NCBI RefSeq assembly: GCF_004137245.1
Contig: NZ_SDWS01000010.1
Coordinates: forward strand, 62,001 to 126,000
DNA: 64,000 nt
Direction of reading: 5' to 3'
Source: Nocardioides glacieisoli
GTDB taxonomy: Bacteria > Actinomycetota > Actinomycetes > Propionibacteriales > Nocardioidaceae
Below, piece after piece: positions 16,321 through 25,769 of this stretch (position 1 is its first letter; the number at the start of each line of letters is the position of its first letter). A model generated the notes under the pieces. It did not search any database, had not been told where the DNA came from, and was given only the letters and a program-made list of their open reading frames with translations. A program made the position numbers and the translations under genes.

Positions 16321-18147
16321 GTGAGCCTCCTCCACCTGCCGCACCACGACGGCTCCCCGCTCTACGTCTCCGACGAGGCGCCCGGCCTGGGCGACACGGT
16401 GACCGTGCGGGTCCGGACCAGCGCCGCCGACCCGGTGGAGGCGATCTGGCTGCGGACGACGTACGACGCCGAGCCGGTCTTCTACCCGACCACCTCGACC
16501 GCCGACGGCCACGCCGTGTGGTGGGAGGCGGCCCTGCCGGTGCACAACCCGGTCACGCACTACCGGTTCCTGCTCGTCCGGGCCGACGGCACGCAGCAGT
16601 GGCTGACCGGCGCCGGCACCGTCGACCACGACGTCCCCGACGGCAACGACTTCCGGCTCGCAGCCTTCCCGTCGGCACCGGACTGGGGACGCGACGCCGT
16701 GGTCTACCAGGTGTTCCCCGACCGGTTCGCGCGGTCCGCGGCGGCCGACGAGCGCGAGGTCCCCGACTGGGCGCTGGCGGCCGAGTGGGACGACGAGGTG
16801 TGCTTCGAGGGCGGCGACCCCCGCACGCCGATGCAGCTCTACGGCGGCGACCTCGACGGCATCACCGAGCACCTCGACCACGTCGAGCAGGTCGGCGCCG
16901 ACGTCGTCTACACGACTCCGGTGTTCCCGGGCGAGAGCAACCACCGCTACAACGCGACCACATTCACCGCGGTCGACCCGCTCCTGGGCGGCGACGAGGC
17001 CTACGCCCGGCTCAGCGCGGCGGTCCACGCCCGCGGCTGGCGGATCCTGGGCGACCTCACGACCAACCACACCGGCGACACCCACGAGTGGTTCCTGTCC
17101 GCGGTCGACGGCGTCGACGACCCGCACCGCTCCTTCTACTACTTCGAGGAGGACGGCACCTACGCCTGCTGGATGGGCCACGGCACGCTGCCCAAGATCA
17201 ACCACGCCAACCACGACGTCCGGCACGCGATGGTCGAGGGACCGCACTCGGTGGTCGGGCGCTGGCTCCGGCCGCCGTACGACGTCGACGGCTGGCGCAT
17301 CGACGTCGCCAACATGACCGGTCGGCTGGCCGACATCGACGTCGCGCACGAGGTCGCGCGGGCGGTGCGCGCCACCGCCGCCGAGCTGCGCGAGGACCCG
17401 TGGGTCATCGGCGAGCACAACCACGACGCGACCGGCGACATCGACGGCGACGGCTGGCACGGCACGATGAACTACTCCGGCTTCTCGTGGCCGGTGTGGT
17501 CGTGGCTGCGCGACCCCTCGTCGCCCGCACGCGCCTTCGGCCGGCCGGTTCCGGTCCCCCGACGCGACGGCGCGACCGTCGTCGAGACGCTCCGTGCGTG
17601 GCAGGGCACGCTGGGGTGGCGGGCGACCGCGTCGAGCTGGAACATCCTCGGCTCCCACGACTCCGCCCGGATCCGCACCGTCGTCGGCGGCGACGCCGCC
17701 GTGCACCGGGTCGCGGCCGGCCTGCAGTTCACCCTGCCCGGCGTGCCGATGCTGTTCGCCGGCGACGAGATCGGCCTCGAGGGCGTCAACGGCGAGGACT
17801 CGCGGCGCACCATGCCGTGGCACCGACCCGACGACTGGGACCGCACCACCCTGGCGGCGTACGCCGACCTCGCGCAGGTGCGTCGTGCCCACGTCGCCCT
17901 CCGGCGCGGCGGGCTGCGATGGGCGCACGTCGACGACGACACCATCGCCTTCGTGCGCGAGCACCCCGACGGCTCGGCGCTCGTCGTCGCGCGGCGGGCC
18001 GCAGCGCCGGCCTTCTCCCTGCCCCTCGATCCGGGCCGGCACGTGCTCGGGTCGGAGCCGGGCGGCGCCGACCTGACGAGCAGCCCCGACGGCGTGGAGG
18101 TGCCGGCGACGGACGGCCCGCGCGTCGACATCTGGGCCCTCGACTAG
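16321..18147 (+). CDS. GH13 alpha-glycosidase (neopullulanase/maltodextrin glucosidase type)
   Basis: Hydrolyses alpha-glucosidic bonds in maltodextrins or related glucans, probably in the cytoplasm (no signal peptide). About 608 residues. An N-terminal CBM34-like beta domain (about 1-115) precedes a (beta/alpha)8 barrel with VVYQVFPDRFA, DLTTNHTG (region I), DGWRIDVAN (region II, nucleophile Asp), WVIGEHN (region III, acid/base Glu) and LGSHDSARI (region IV). The GTG at 16321 is favoured: GATGAT lies 7 nt upstream and the homologous start begins VSLLHLPHHDG. ATGs at 16309 and 16312 are alternatives. The DUF4032 gene follows by 15 nt but has its own -10. Confidence 0.88.
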   Translation: MSLLHLPHHDGSPLYVSDEAPGLGDTVTVRVRTSAADPVEAIWLRTTYDAEPVFYPTTSTADGHAVWWEAALPVHNPVTHYRFLLVRADGTQQWLTGAGTVDHDVPDGNDFRLAAFPSAPDWGRDAVVYQVFPDRFARSAAADEREVPDWALAAEWDDEVCFEGGDPRTPMQLYGGDLDGITEHLDHVEQVGADVVYTTPVFPGESNHRYNATTFTAVDPLLGGDEAYARLSAAVHARGWRILGDLTTNHTGDTHEWFLSAVDGVDDPHRSFYYFEEDGTYACWMGHGTLPKINHANHDVRHAMVEGPHSVVGRWLRPPYDVDGWRIDVANMTGRLADIDVAHEVARAVRATAAELREDPWVIGEHNHDATGDIDGDGWHGTMNYSGFSWPVWSWLRDPSSPARAFGRPVPVPRRDGATVVETLRAWQGTLGWRATASSWNILGSHDSARIRTVVGGDAAVHRVAAGLQFTLPGVPMLFAGDEIGLEGVNGEDSRRTMPWHRPDDWDRTTLAAYADLAQVRRAHVALRRGGLRWAHVDDDTIAFVREHPDGSALVVARRAAAPAFSLPLDPGRHVLGSEPGGADLTSSPDGVEVPATDGPRVDIWALD

Positions 18148-18150
18148 GAC

Positions 18151-18156
18151 TAGGGT
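18151..18156 (+). promoter_or_regulatory. -10 element of leaderless DUF4032 gene promoter
   Basis: TAGGGT lies 6 nt before the ATG at 18163. The hexamer and spacing match those of otsA. Confidence 0.5.
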
Positions 18157-18162
18157 CGTCCC

Positions 18163-19386
18163 ATGGCCATGCGGATCGTCGCCAACCGGCCGGACCCGGC
18201 CATCCTCGGCCTGCCGTGGCACCTCCCGCTCGAGGAGTGGCCGGACGACGTCGTCGTACCCCTCCCGCGCGGGCTGTCGCGCCACATCGTGCGCATCGTG
18301 CGGCTCGGCGACCGGGTCTACGCCGTCAAGGAGACCCAGGACGACATCGCCTTCCGCGAGTACCGCCTGCTCCGCGACCTCCAGCGGATCGGGATGCCGG
18401 CGGTGGTGCCGCAGGGTGTCGTCACCGGCCGCGAGTCCGCCGACGGCGAGGAGCTGCCGGCGGCCCTGATCACCCGGCACCTGCAGTTCTCCCTTCCCTA
18501 CCGCAGCCTCTTCAGCCGCGGCATGACCGCGGAGCAGGTGCCGACGCTGATCGACGCGATCGTCGTGCTGCTCGTCCGCCTGCACCTGGCCGGCTTCTAC
18601 TGGGGCGACGTGTCGCTGTCCAACGTGCTGTTCCGGCGCAACGCCGGCGAGTTCTCGGCCTACCTCGTCGACGCCGAGACCGGGGAGCTGCGCGACGAGG
18701 TGAGCGAGCGGATGCGGGAGTACGACATCACCGTCGGCTGCGAGAACATCTTCGCCGAGCTGATGGACCTCGAGGCCAGCGGCGCCGTGCACGAGATCGA
18801 CGGCTTCCAGATCATCGAGCACCTGCGCACGCGCTACGAGGCGCTGTGGGGCGAGCTGACCGGCCTGGAGGAGTTCCGGGCTGACGAGATGTGGCGCATC
18901 GAGCAGCGCGTGGAGCGGCTCAACGAGCTCGGCTTCGACGTCGACGAGCTCGACATCGTCACCGACCTCGACGGCGACACCATCCGCATCCAGCCCAAGG
19001 TCGTCGACCTCGGCCACCACGCCCGGGAGATCCAGGCGCTGACCGGCATGAGCGTCGAGGAGAACCAGGCCCGCCGGCTGCTCAACGACCTCGCCGCCTT
19101 CACCGCGCACTTCGACCTCGGCCGCGAGGACCGGCACCTCGTGGCGAGCAAGTGGATGCACGCCATCTTCGAGCCGATCATGGCGATGATCCCGCCCGAC
19201 GCGTCCGGCAAGCTGGAGCCGGCCGAGGTCTTCCACGAGATCCTCGAGCACCGCTGGTACCTCTCCGAGCAGGCCGGCCAGCAGGTCGACATCTTCGAGA
19301 CCGCCCGCGACTACATCGACCGCTTCCTGACCACCAAGCCGGACGAGGCGATCACCGGCGACGAGGCGGTCACGGACCCGGAGTGA
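18163..19386 (+). CDS. DUF4032 protein with a protein-kinase-like N-terminal fold
   Basis: A 407-residue cytoplasmic protein. The N-terminal half looks like a lipopolysaccharide/aminoglycoside-type kinase: VYAVKETQDDIAFREYRLL (Lys and Glu of the ATP site), FYWGDVSLSNVLF near residue 147 (the HxD...N catalytic loop with Gly-Asp) and YLVDAETGEL (DFG-like metal-binding Asp). The C-terminal half (about 230-395) is the DUF4032 region (WMHAIFEPIMAMIPPDASGKLEPAEVFHE in segments). Kinase activity and substrate are unproven. It follows the GH13 gene on the same strand and has its own -10, so a role in glucan metabolism would be only a guess. Confidence 0.82.
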   Translation: MAMRIVANRPDPAILGLPWHLPLEEWPDDVVVPLPRGLSRHIVRIVRLGDRVYAVKETQDDIAFREYRLLRDLQRIGMPAVVPQGVVTGRESADGEELPAALITRHLQFSLPYRSLFSRGMTAEQVPTLIDAIVVLLVRLHLAGFYWGDVSLSNVLFRRNAGEFSAYLVDAETGELRDEVSERMREYDITVGCENIFAELMDLEASGAVHEIDGFQIIEHLRTRYEALWGELTGLEEFRADEMWRIEQRVERLNELGFDVDELDIVTDLDGDTIRIQPKVVDLGHHAREIQALTGMSVEENQARRLLNDLAAFTAHFDLGREDRHLVASKWMHAIFEPIMAMIPPDASGKLEPAEVFHEILEHRWYLSEQAGQQVDIFETARDYIDRFLTTKPDEAITGDEAVTDPE

Positions 19387-19468
19387 CGGGCCGACCCCCG
19401 TTTGTGGGGAGTGCGACCGACGAGTCGGCAGCAGAGGATCCGAGGACCACCATCCACCGGAGGCCCCC

Positions 19469-20557
19469 ATGCGCCTGGTCCACGCCGTCGTGACGGCACT
19501 GCTGCTCACCCTGCTTGCCGCACCAGGGGTCGCAGCGACTCCCTCCTCGGACCACAAGGCGCAGCGCGCCCGGGTGACCATCTCGGCCTCCCCGGAGTGG
19601 GTGAAGAAGGGCGGCGTCGTGACGCTGACCGGCACCGTCAAGGGCGTGCGAGGTCGGGTCCCCGTCACGATCTTCCAGAAGACCAAGGGCAAGTCGTGGG
19701 TCGTGGAGGCGGTCAAGCGGACCAGCCGCAAGGGCCGCTTCACCCACCGCGAGGACGTGAAGTCCGGCGACCGCACCTACAGGGCGTGCGTGAAGCGGGC
19801 GTGCGACAGCGTCCTGGTGCACATGGGCCAGCAGCCGAAGCAGACCACCGCTGTCTCCATCACCGGGCAGAGCGCGTCGACGGTCGAGGCCGGCCAGGCG
19901 TTCACGGTGGCGGGTGCGGCCAGCCGGAACCTCGACGGTCGGACGGTCGAGGTCCAGGCCTACCAGGCAGCAGCGGAGTCGTGGGGCGTGATCGGTAGCG
20001 CAGTCGTGGCGAACGGCGCATGGACGTCGACGACCAGCCTCTCGACAGCCGGCAAGTCGGTCCCGGTGCGGGTGGCGTTCCCCGGTGGCGTCGGGCTCAA
20101 GGACTCGACGAGCGCCGCCGTGTCCATGACCGTCTACGGCTGGTACTACCTCTCGGACCGTGACCGCGTGGACAGCCTGCGCTTCGACGACGGCTCGGCG
20201 TTCATCGCGGGGACGCCCTACTCGCACTCCGTCTTCAACAGCTCCGACTTCTGGTGGGAGGCCAAGCCGTGGGGAGAGTGGAACCTCAGCGACTCCTGCA
20301 CGACGTTCGACGCTTCCATCGGGCTCGACGACGAGTCGGAGACCGGCTTCAAGGTCGGGTTCCGCTCGTGGGCCGACAGCGTGGAGCGGTCGCACGGGAT
20401 CATGACCACCGGGCAGGCGCCGACGCGCGTCACCTTCGACGTCACGGGCGTCTTCCGCCTGCGCCTCCAGGACGAGTACGTCGCGGGCTCAAGCGGCAGC
20501 GGCAGTGGCTACGGCTGGGGCGTGTGGGGCGACGCCCGCGTCCTCTGCGCCTTCTGA
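19469..20557 (+). CDS. Secreted protein with beta-sandwich repeats and an NPCBM-like C-terminal domain
   Basis: A 362-residue exported protein with signal peptide (cleavage near PGVAA-TP, about residue 23). Residues about 30-115 and 125-215 look like two Ig-like/bacterial surface beta-sandwich domains (VTLTGTVKGVRGRVPVTIFQK; FTVAGAASRNLDGRTVEVQAY). The C-terminal part (220-362) starts YYLSDRDRVDSL and has the layout of an NPCBM/carbohydrate-binding module (FIAGTPYSHSVF, GFRSWADS, FDVTGVFRL). It could bind wall or environmental glycans; no catalytic residues are apparent. A GGAGG ribosome binding site precedes the ATG. It is convergent with the metallophosphoesterase gene across a hairpin. Confidence 0.65.
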   Translation: MRLVHAVVTALLLTLLAAPGVAATPSSDHKAQRARVTISASPEWVKKGGVVTLTGTVKGVRGRVPVTIFQKTKGKSWVVEAVKRTSRKGRFTHREDVKSGDRTYRACVKRACDSVLVHMGQQPKQTTAVSITGQSASTVEAGQAFTVAGAASRNLDGRTVEVQAYQAAAESWGVIGSAVVANGAWTSTTSLSTAGKSVPVRVAFPGGVGLKDSTSAAVSMTVYGWYYLSDRDRVDSLRFDDGSAFIAGTPYSHSVFNSSDFWWEAKPWGEWNLSDSCTTFDASIGLDDESETGFKVGFRSWADSVERSHGIMTTGQAPTRVTFDVTGVFRLRLQDEYVAGSSGSGSGYGWGVWGDARVLCAF

Positions 20558-20562
20558 CCCTT

Positions 20563-20603
20563 CGAGCCGGGCTGGGGAGCGTGGGGTTCCTCAGCCCGGT
20601 TCG
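20563..20603. terminator. Bidirectional terminator-like inverted repeat
   Basis: CGAGCCGGGCTG (20563-20574) and CAGCCCGGTTCG (20592-20603) pair over 12 bp (one G-U) with a 17-nt loop, between two convergent genes. The right arm includes the metallophosphoesterase stop codon. No U-run is present, as is common in actinobacteria. Confidence 0.6.
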
Positions 20604-22096
20604 ATCGGCGACCAGTCGCCGACGAGCCAGGACCCGTCGGTGCGCAGCCGCACCCACTGGAGGCCGATCGGTCGCCCGTCGGCGTACGTCACGAGGCTGA
20701 CGTCGGCGTCGCGGCGGGGCTTGCTGCCGAGCGCGATGGCGTACGCCGCACCACCGGTGGTGCCGTTGGTCCACGTCCACCCCGACTCGCCGCCCTCGCC
20801 CGTCACCTCGGTGGGCCCGGACTGCACGTGGGTGTGGCCGCCGAGCACGAGGTCGACGCAGCCGCGGGCGAGCGCCTCGCGGCCGAGGTTGGCGTCGTGG
20901 ACGAGCACGGTGCTCACCCGCTCGCCGTCGTCGGCGGCCGCGCAGGCCGCGTCGGCGAGCCGCTCCCCCACCTCGGTGAAGCTGAGGCCGGACTCCTCGC
21001 GCCAGTTGCCCAGCCCGCTGCTGCGCGGGTCGTCGACGCCCAGCAGGGTGCCGCCCCAGGGAGCGTCGACCGCCTCGCCGTCGAGCATCGTCCAGCCCTC
21101 GTCGGCGAGGTAGGTGCTGACGAAGGTCCCGTGGTCGTGGTTGCCGGCGACGCCGAAGCGGTCCCAGTCATCGAACGCCGCCGCGAGGGAGTCGAGGCTG
21201 AAGGCCTCCCACGGCTGGCCGGTGGAGGTGTCGTCCCCTGCGTCGAGCACCACGGTCGCCCCGGCCGCCTCGCCGATCGCGCGGGCGACGCGGTCCATGC
21301 CGATGTTGTCGTGCCGGTCGCTCACCAGCAGCGCGACGGTCTCGCCGTCCTCGGGCTGCCGGACGGCGAGGTCCGCGGCGCCCTCGGCGGCCGTGGAGTA
21401 GAACTCCTTGCTCTTGTCATAGGTGTCGATCGCGCTCAGCACGAGGCGCTTGCTCTGGGTCGTGACGGGGCCGGAGCGGACCTCGATGTCGCGCACCTCC
21501 GCAGGCAGCTCGACGTCGGGACCGGCGAGCTCGGCCAGCGTCTGCCAGGTCCCCTGCTCCTCCTGGGTCTCCTCCCTCGACTGCCAGGGTTGCCAGATCA
21601 GCAGCGGCAGCACCGCCAGCAGCGCCGCGGCGAGCACCCCCTGGCGCGTACGCATGCCGCGGAACAGCTGGCCGCGTCGGTGCCGGCCGAGCAGCAGGAA
21701 GACCGCGACGGGCAGCAGGCCGACGCCCAGCCCGCGGATCGCGGCCGAGACCGCCATGTCGACCACGACCCCCTGCACCTTCTCCACTGGTGCCGCCGGG
21801 TCGCCGGCGATGTAGGCGTAGCGCTCGACCAGCTCCTCGATGGAGCCGACCTCGGTCTTGCCGAGGGTGATCGTGACGCCGATCGCTCCGACGTCGCGGA
21901 ACCGGAAGTCCGGCAGCAGCGGCCCCGTCTGCACCACCGCGTCGCGCGCCATCGTGGGTCGTACGACGGCGTCGTGCCCGACCAGGACGGTCGTGCGACT
22001 GCTGTTGAGGAAGAGCGAGACCGCGACCGCCAACCCGAGCGCCACGCTGCCGGCCAGCAGCACGGCACCGACGAGCACGCGGCGTGGGGTGGTCAT
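20591..22096 (-). CDS. Membrane metallophosphoesterase
   Basis: A 501-residue protein with an N-terminal membrane helix (about 10-30), a short outer domain and two further helices (about 110-165), then a calcineurin-like phosphoesterase domain (about 255-470). Metal motifs are [11 protein letters not shown] (DxH), VLDAGDDTS (GD), AGNHDHGTF (GNHD), VLVHDAN and GGHTHVQSG (GHxH). The substrate is unknown. The start at 22096 is fixed by a 4-nt ATGA overlap with the rlmB stop, so it belongs to the cysS-rlmB operon. A longer open frame upstream is the shadow of rlmB. Confidence 0.83.
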   Translation of the reverse strand: MTTPRRVLVGAVLLAGSVALGLAVAVSLFLNSSRTTVLVGHDAVVRPTMARDAVVQTGPLLPDFRFRDVGAIGVTITLGKTEVGSIEELVERYAYIAGDPAAPVEKVQGVVVDMAVSAAIRGLGVGLLPVAVFLLLGRHRRGQLFRGMRTRQGVLAAALLAVLPLLIWQPWQSREETQEEQGTWQTLAELAGPDVELPAEVRDIEVRSGPVTTQSKRLVLSAIDTYDKSKEFYSTAAEGAADLAVRQPEDGETVALLVSDRHDNIGMDRVARAIGEAAGATVVLDAGDDTSTGQPWEAFSLDSLAAAFDDWDRFGVAGNHDHGTFVSTYLADEGWTMLDGEAVDAPWGGTLLGVDDPRSSGLGNWREESGLSFTEVGERLADAACAAADDGERVSTVLVHDANLGREALARGCVDLVLGGHTHVQSGPTEVTGEGGESGWTWTNGTTGGAAYAIALGSKPRRDADVSLVTYADGRPIGLQWVRLRTDGSWLVGDWSPIEPG

Positions 22097-23055
22097 CCGG
22101 GGAGGCGGGCCTGCGAGATCGCGTAGAGGGCGACCGAGGCGGCCACCCCGGCATTGAGGGACTCCAGCTGCCCGGCCATCGGGATCGAGACGATCTGGTC
22201 GCAGGTCTCGGCGACCAGGCGACCGAGGCCGGTGCCCTCCGACCCGACCACGACGACGAGCGGTCCCTCGGCGAGCCCGTCGGGCGCGACGAGCTCGGGC
22301 AGCGAGATGTCGCCGTCGGCGGCGAGGCCGACGACCATGCAGCCCGCCTCCTGGTAGGCCTTGAGCTGGCGGGTCAGGTTGACCGTCTGCGCGATCGGAA
22401 GACGCGCGGCCGCGCCGGCGCTGGTCTTCCAGGCCGAGGCGGTCATGCCGGCCGCGCGGCGCTCGGGGATGAGCACGCCGTGCGCGCCGAAGCCCGCGGC
22501 CGAGCGCACCACGGCGCCGAGGTTGCGCGGGTCGGTGACGGAGTCGAGGGCGACGATGAGCGCCGGCTCCTTGGCCTCGTCGGCACGGTCGAGCAGGTCG
22601 TCGGCGTGGGCGTACTCGTAGGCCGGCAGCCGTGCGGCGAGGCCCTGGTGGACCGCCCCGCTGGTCATCCGGTCCATCTCGTTGCGGGTGACCTCGAGCA
22701 GCTTGACCCCCTGCTCCGCGGCGAGCTTGAAGGCCTCGCGCAGCCGGTTGTCGCGCTCGGCACCCTCGGCGACGTAGACCGCCGTCACCGGCACGCCGCC
22801 GCGCAGCAGCTCGACGACGGAGTTGCGCCCGGCTGCCCACTCGGCGTCGGACGTCGTACGCCGCTTGGCCCGCGTGTCCTTGGACTTCTCGGCGCGCTTC
22901 GCCGCCTTGTGCGCCTGGTGGTAGGGCCGCTCCGTCGCCTTGGGCGTCGGACCCCTGCCCTCGAGCCCGCGACGGACGCGGCCGCCCGAGCCGGCGGTGG
23001 GGTTGCCCTTGCCGGTCTTCTTGATGGCGCCCTTGCGCTTGCTGTTGCCTGCCAT
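22093..23055 (-). CDS. rlmB: 23S rRNA (guanosine-2'-O-)-methyltransferase, TrmH/SpoU family
   Basis: SPOUT-family enzyme that uses SAM to 2'-O-methylate a guanosine in 23S rRNA (G2251 in E. coli numbering). The 320-residue protein has a long basic N-terminal extension (about 1-70, Lys/Arg/Gly-rich), a substrate-binding domain ([13 protein letters not shown]), then motif 1 ([16 protein letters not shown] with the conserved Asn/Arg), motif 2 ([13 protein letters not shown]) and motif 3 ([19 protein letters not shown]). The basic extension is common in actinobacterial versions and could bind RNA. It follows cysS by 1 nt on the same strand and overlaps the phosphoesterase gene by 4 nt. Confidence 0.93.
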   Translation of the reverse strand: MAGNSKRKGAIKKTGKGNPTAGSGGRVRRGLEGRGPTPKATERPYHQAHKAAKRAEKSKDTRAKRRTTSDAEWAAGRNSVVELLRGGVPVTAVYVAEGAERDNRLREAFKLAAEQGVKLLEVTRNEMDRMTSGAVHQGLAARLPAYEYAHADDLLDRADEAKEPALIVALDSVTDPRNLGAVVRSAAGFGAHGVLIPERRAAGMTASAWKTSAGAAARLPIAQTVNLTRQLKAYQEAGCMVVGLAADGDISLPELVAPDGLAEGPLVVVVGSEGTGLGRLVAETCDQIVSIPMAGQLESLNAGVAASVALYAISQARLPG

Positions 23056-23056
23056 G

Positions 23057-24463
23057 TCAGCTCACCGTCCACTTGGGGCCGGCGGGGGTGTCCTCCACCT
23101 CGACGCCGGCGTTCTTGATCTGGTCGCGGATGGCGTCCGCACGCGCCCAGTCCTTCGCCTCGCGTGCCGCCGTCCGCTCGGCCAGGAGTCCTTGCACCAG
23201 CGCGTCGATCACGCTGGTCAGCTTGTCGTCGTCGTCGGCGCCGTTGGCCCACGCCTCGTCGGCGGGGTTGAGGCCGAGCACGTCGAGCATCGCGATGACC
23301 TCGCCGAACTTCTGGCTGAGCTCGTCGGAGGCGCCGTCGACGAGCAGGCGGTTGCCCTCGCGGACGGAGTCGTGGATGACCGCGACGGCGGCCGGCGTAC
23401 CGAGGTCGTCGTCCATCGCCTGCACGAAGGCGTCGGGCAGCGAGGCGAACCAGCCGCCCACCACGCCGGAGGCCCGGTCGAGGAAGTCCTCGATCCGGCG
23501 GAAGCCCTTGGCCGCCTCGTCGAGCGCCTCGAAGCTGAACTCGACGTGCGAGCGGTAGTGCGCGGAAACCATGTAGTAGCGCAGCTCGATGCCGCGCACC
23601 CGCTCGAGCACCGACGGGACGAGCAACGAGTTGCCGAGCGACTTGCTCATCTTCTCGCCGGCGGTGGTGATCCAGGCGTTGTGCAGCCAGTAGGACGAGA
23701 ACGGCCGGCCGGCAGCGCGCGACTGGGCCTGCTCGTTCTCGTGGTGGGGGAAGCGCAGGTCGACGCCGCCGCCGTGGATGTCGAAGGCGGGACCGAGGTA
23801 CTTGCCGGCCATCGCCGAGCACTCGATGTGCCAACCGGGCCGACCGGGGCCGTAGGGGGACGGCCAGGCCGCAGTCTGCGGCTCGGTCTCCTGCTTCCAC
23901 CCCTTCCACAGCGCGAAGTCGCGGGGGTCGCGCTTGCCGCGCGGGTCCGCGTCGCCGGCCGGCTCCATGTCCTCGACCTTCTGGCGGGTCAGCTCGCCGT
24001 AGGCCGGCCAGCTGCGGACGTCGAAGTAGACATCGCCGCTGCCGTCCTCGGCCGCGTAGGCGTGGCCGCGGGCGACCAGCTGCTCGATCAGCTCGAGGAT
24101 CTCCGGGACGTGCCCGGTCGCACCCGGTTCGTACGTCGGCGGGAGGACGTTGATCGCGGCGAGGGCCTTGTCGAGCTCGCGCTTCATCGCGGCGGCGAGG
24201 GCGTACCAGTGGACGCCCTGCTCCGCGGACCTGGCGAGGATCTTGTCGTCGATGTCGGTGACGTTGCGGATGAAGTCGACGGTGTAGCCGGTGGCCGCGA
24301 GCCAGCGGCGCAGCACGTCGAAGTTCACCGCCGAGCGGACGTGCCCGACGTGCGGCTCGCTCTGGACGGTGAGGCCACACACGTAGATCCCCGCCCGGCC
24401 CTGCTGCAGGGGGACGAAGTCGCGCGTCTCGCGCGTCGCGGTGTCGTGGAGCCTCAGGGTCAC
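23057..24463 (-). CDS. cysS: Cysteinyl-tRNA synthetase
   Basis: Class I aminoacyl-tRNA synthetase that charges tRNA-Cys. The 468 residues are the expected length. The zinc site and HIGH-like motif are visible in [19 protein letters not shown] near residue 29; other motifs are WHIECSAM (zinc ligands), [15 protein letters not shown] and the KMSKSLGN loop near residue 270. Because the Thr/Ser after the HIGH motif and the total length fit CysS more than the shorter MshC ligase, and mshA lies elsewhere in the window, I favour CysS. The GTG start at 24463 has a TAGACT -10 element 6 nt upstream (leaderless). It heads the cysS-rlmB-phosphoesterase operon. Confidence 0.93.
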   Translation of the reverse strand: MTLRLHDTATRETRDFVPLQQGRAGIYVCGLTVQSEPHVGHVRSAVNFDVLRRWLAATGYTVDFIRNVTDIDDKILARSAEQGVHWYALAAAMKRELDKALAAINVLPPTYEPGATGHVPEILELIEQLVARGHAYAAEDGSGDVYFDVRSWPAYGELTRQKVEDMEPAGDADPRGKRDPRDFALWKGWKQETEPQTAAWPSPYGPGRPGWHIECSAMAGKYLGPAFDIHGGGVDLRFPHHENEQAQSRAAGRPFSSYWLHNAWITTAGEKMSKSLGNSLLVPSVLERVRGIELRYYMVSAHYRSHVEFSFEALDEAAKGFRRIEDFLDRASGVVGGWFASLPDAFVQAMDDDLGTPAAVAVIHDSVREGNRLLVDGASDELSQKFGEVIAMLDVLGLNPADEAWANGADDDDKLTSVIDALVQGLLAERTAAREAKDWARADAIRDQIKNAGVEVEDTPAGPKWTVS

Positions 24464-24469
24464 CCGCCG

Positions 24470-24475
24470 AGTCTA
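24470..24475 (-). promoter_or_regulatory. -10 element of leaderless cysS promoter
   Basis: On the minus strand TAGACT lies 6 nt before the GTG at 24463. Confidence 0.5.
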
Positions 24476-24551
24476 GGGGCGCAGGCGCGACAACGAAGAA
24501 GTGTCGCGCACGAGGTCCTGTGGCTCCTGGGACGGGTGGGATTTCGCGGGG

Positions 24552-24557
24552 TATCGT
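24552..24557 (+). promoter_or_regulatory. -10 element of leaderless C39-like gene promoter
   Basis: TATCGT lies 6 nt before the GTG at 24564. The hexamer is identical to the rpoB -10. Confidence 0.5.
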
Positions 24558-24563
24558 CGTCCG

Positions 24564-25763
24564 GTGCTCCGACGCCGCGCCGCCGCGCTCCTCCTGCTCC
24601 CGCTCGTCCTCGGCGCGCTGGCGCCCACTCCCGCCGCCCACGCCGAGCCGCGCGTCCGCGCGACTCCGCACGTCTCGCTGGTGTCCTGGAGCTCGTACGC
24701 CGACCTCAAGGCCGGCACCCGCGCCGGACTGAAGCTCGGCCGCGGCCAGGTGTCGCTGCGCAAGGCCAAGCCGCGCACGGTCGCGGGCCGCCGCTACGAG
24801 GCGGGCACCTGGACGTCGCCGTGGTCGACGCCGGGCTTCGACGCGACCGCCCTCATCCCGACCTGGGAGGCGACCACGCCCGGCAAGAGCCTGGTCCGCG
24901 TCGAGGTGCGCGCGATGGCCACCGACGGGACCACCGGCAGCTGGGACACCATGGCCGACTGGTCCCGCACCGGGCGCCCTGTCGCGCGGACGACGTACTC
25001 CGGCCAGTCCGACGACCTCGGCCGCGTCAGCGTCGACACGTGGTACGCCGCCTCCTCGATCGCGTCGTGGCAGGTCCGCGTCACCCTGATGCGGCCCCGC
25101 GGGTCGAGCCTGGCGGTCAGCCTCGAGCGCGTCGGCGGCGTCGCGTCGCTCGACGCGAGCGCGCCGCGACCCACCTCGACGCCCGGCCCGGCGGTCGGCA
25201 CGGTCCTCCCCGTCCCGACGCTGTCGCAGATGGTGCACGACGGGCACTACCCGCAGTGGGGTGGCGGTGGCGAGGCGTGGTGCTCGGCCGCCTCGACCGC
25301 GATGGTGCTGGGCTACTACGGCATCTCCCCCGCGCCGACCGGCATCACGCCCGGTCATGTCGACGCAGTGGTCGACCACACCGCCAAGATGGTCTACGAC
25401 CACGGCTACGACGGCACCGGCAACTGGGCCTTCAACACCGCCTACGCCGCCACCCTCGTCGGCGGCGACTCCTACGTCACCCGGATGAGCGGGCTGCGCG
25501 AGGCGGAGGACTACATCGCCGCCGGCATGCCGCTGGTCGTCTCCGTCGCGTTCGGCCGCAACCAGCTGGCGGGGGCGCCTATCTCGGCGAGCAACGGCCA
25601 CCTGATGGTGGTCGTCGGCTTCGAGGCCGACGGCGACGTCGTCGTCAACGACCCCGCCGGCGCCACGAACGCCGAGGTGCGCCGCGTCTACGACCGGGCG
25701 CAGTTCGAGCGGATCTGGATCAGCGCCTCCGGCGGGACGGCGTACGTCATCCGCAACAGCTAG
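24564..25763 (+). CDS. Secreted C39-like (papain-fold) peptidase
   Basis: A 399-residue exported protein. The signal peptide runs to about residue 27 (LGALAPTPAAHA). Residues about 30-210 form an unassigned beta-rich region. The C-terminal domain (about 210-399) is peptidase C39-like: GEAWCSAASTAMVLGYYG gives the catalytic Cys near residue 239, NGHLMVVVGF the His near 350 and VVNDPAG the Asp near 368. Such proteins cut short peptides or act as papain-fold hydrolases outside the cell; the natural target is unknown. The GTG at 24564 gives the clean signal peptide and is supported by the -10. The earlier start at 24501 would precede this promoter. Confidence 0.85.
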   Translation: MLRRRAAALLLLPLVLGALAPTPAAHAEPRVRATPHVSLVSWSSYADLKAGTRAGLKLGRGQVSLRKAKPRTVAGRRYEAGTWTSPWSTPGFDATALIPTWEATTPGKSLVRVEVRAMATDGTTGSWDTMADWSRTGRPVARTTYSGQSDDLGRVSVDTWYAASSIASWQVRVTLMRPRGSSLAVSLERVGGVASLDASAPRPTSTPGPAVGTVLPVPTLSQMVHDGHYPQWGGGGEAWCSAASTAMVLGYYGISPAPTGITPGHVDAVVDHTAKMVYDHGYDGTGNWAFNTAYAATLVGGDSYVTRMSGLREAEDYIAAGMPLVVSVAFGRNQLAGAPISASNGHLMVVVGFEADGDVVVNDPAGATNAEVRRVYDRAQFERIWISASGGTAYVIRNS

Positions 25764-25769
25764 GTCGAA

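Noticed and set aside
16291..19776. 1161-codon minus-strand open frame across the GH13 and DUF4032 genes
   Set aside because: The two plus-strand genes carry clear domains and promoters; the antisense frame is low-complexity.
23057..24463. CysS gene as the mycothiol ligase MshC
   Set aside because: The length (468), [15 protein letters not shown] and KMSKSLGN with full C-terminal region fit cysteinyl-tRNA synthetase; MshC is shorter.
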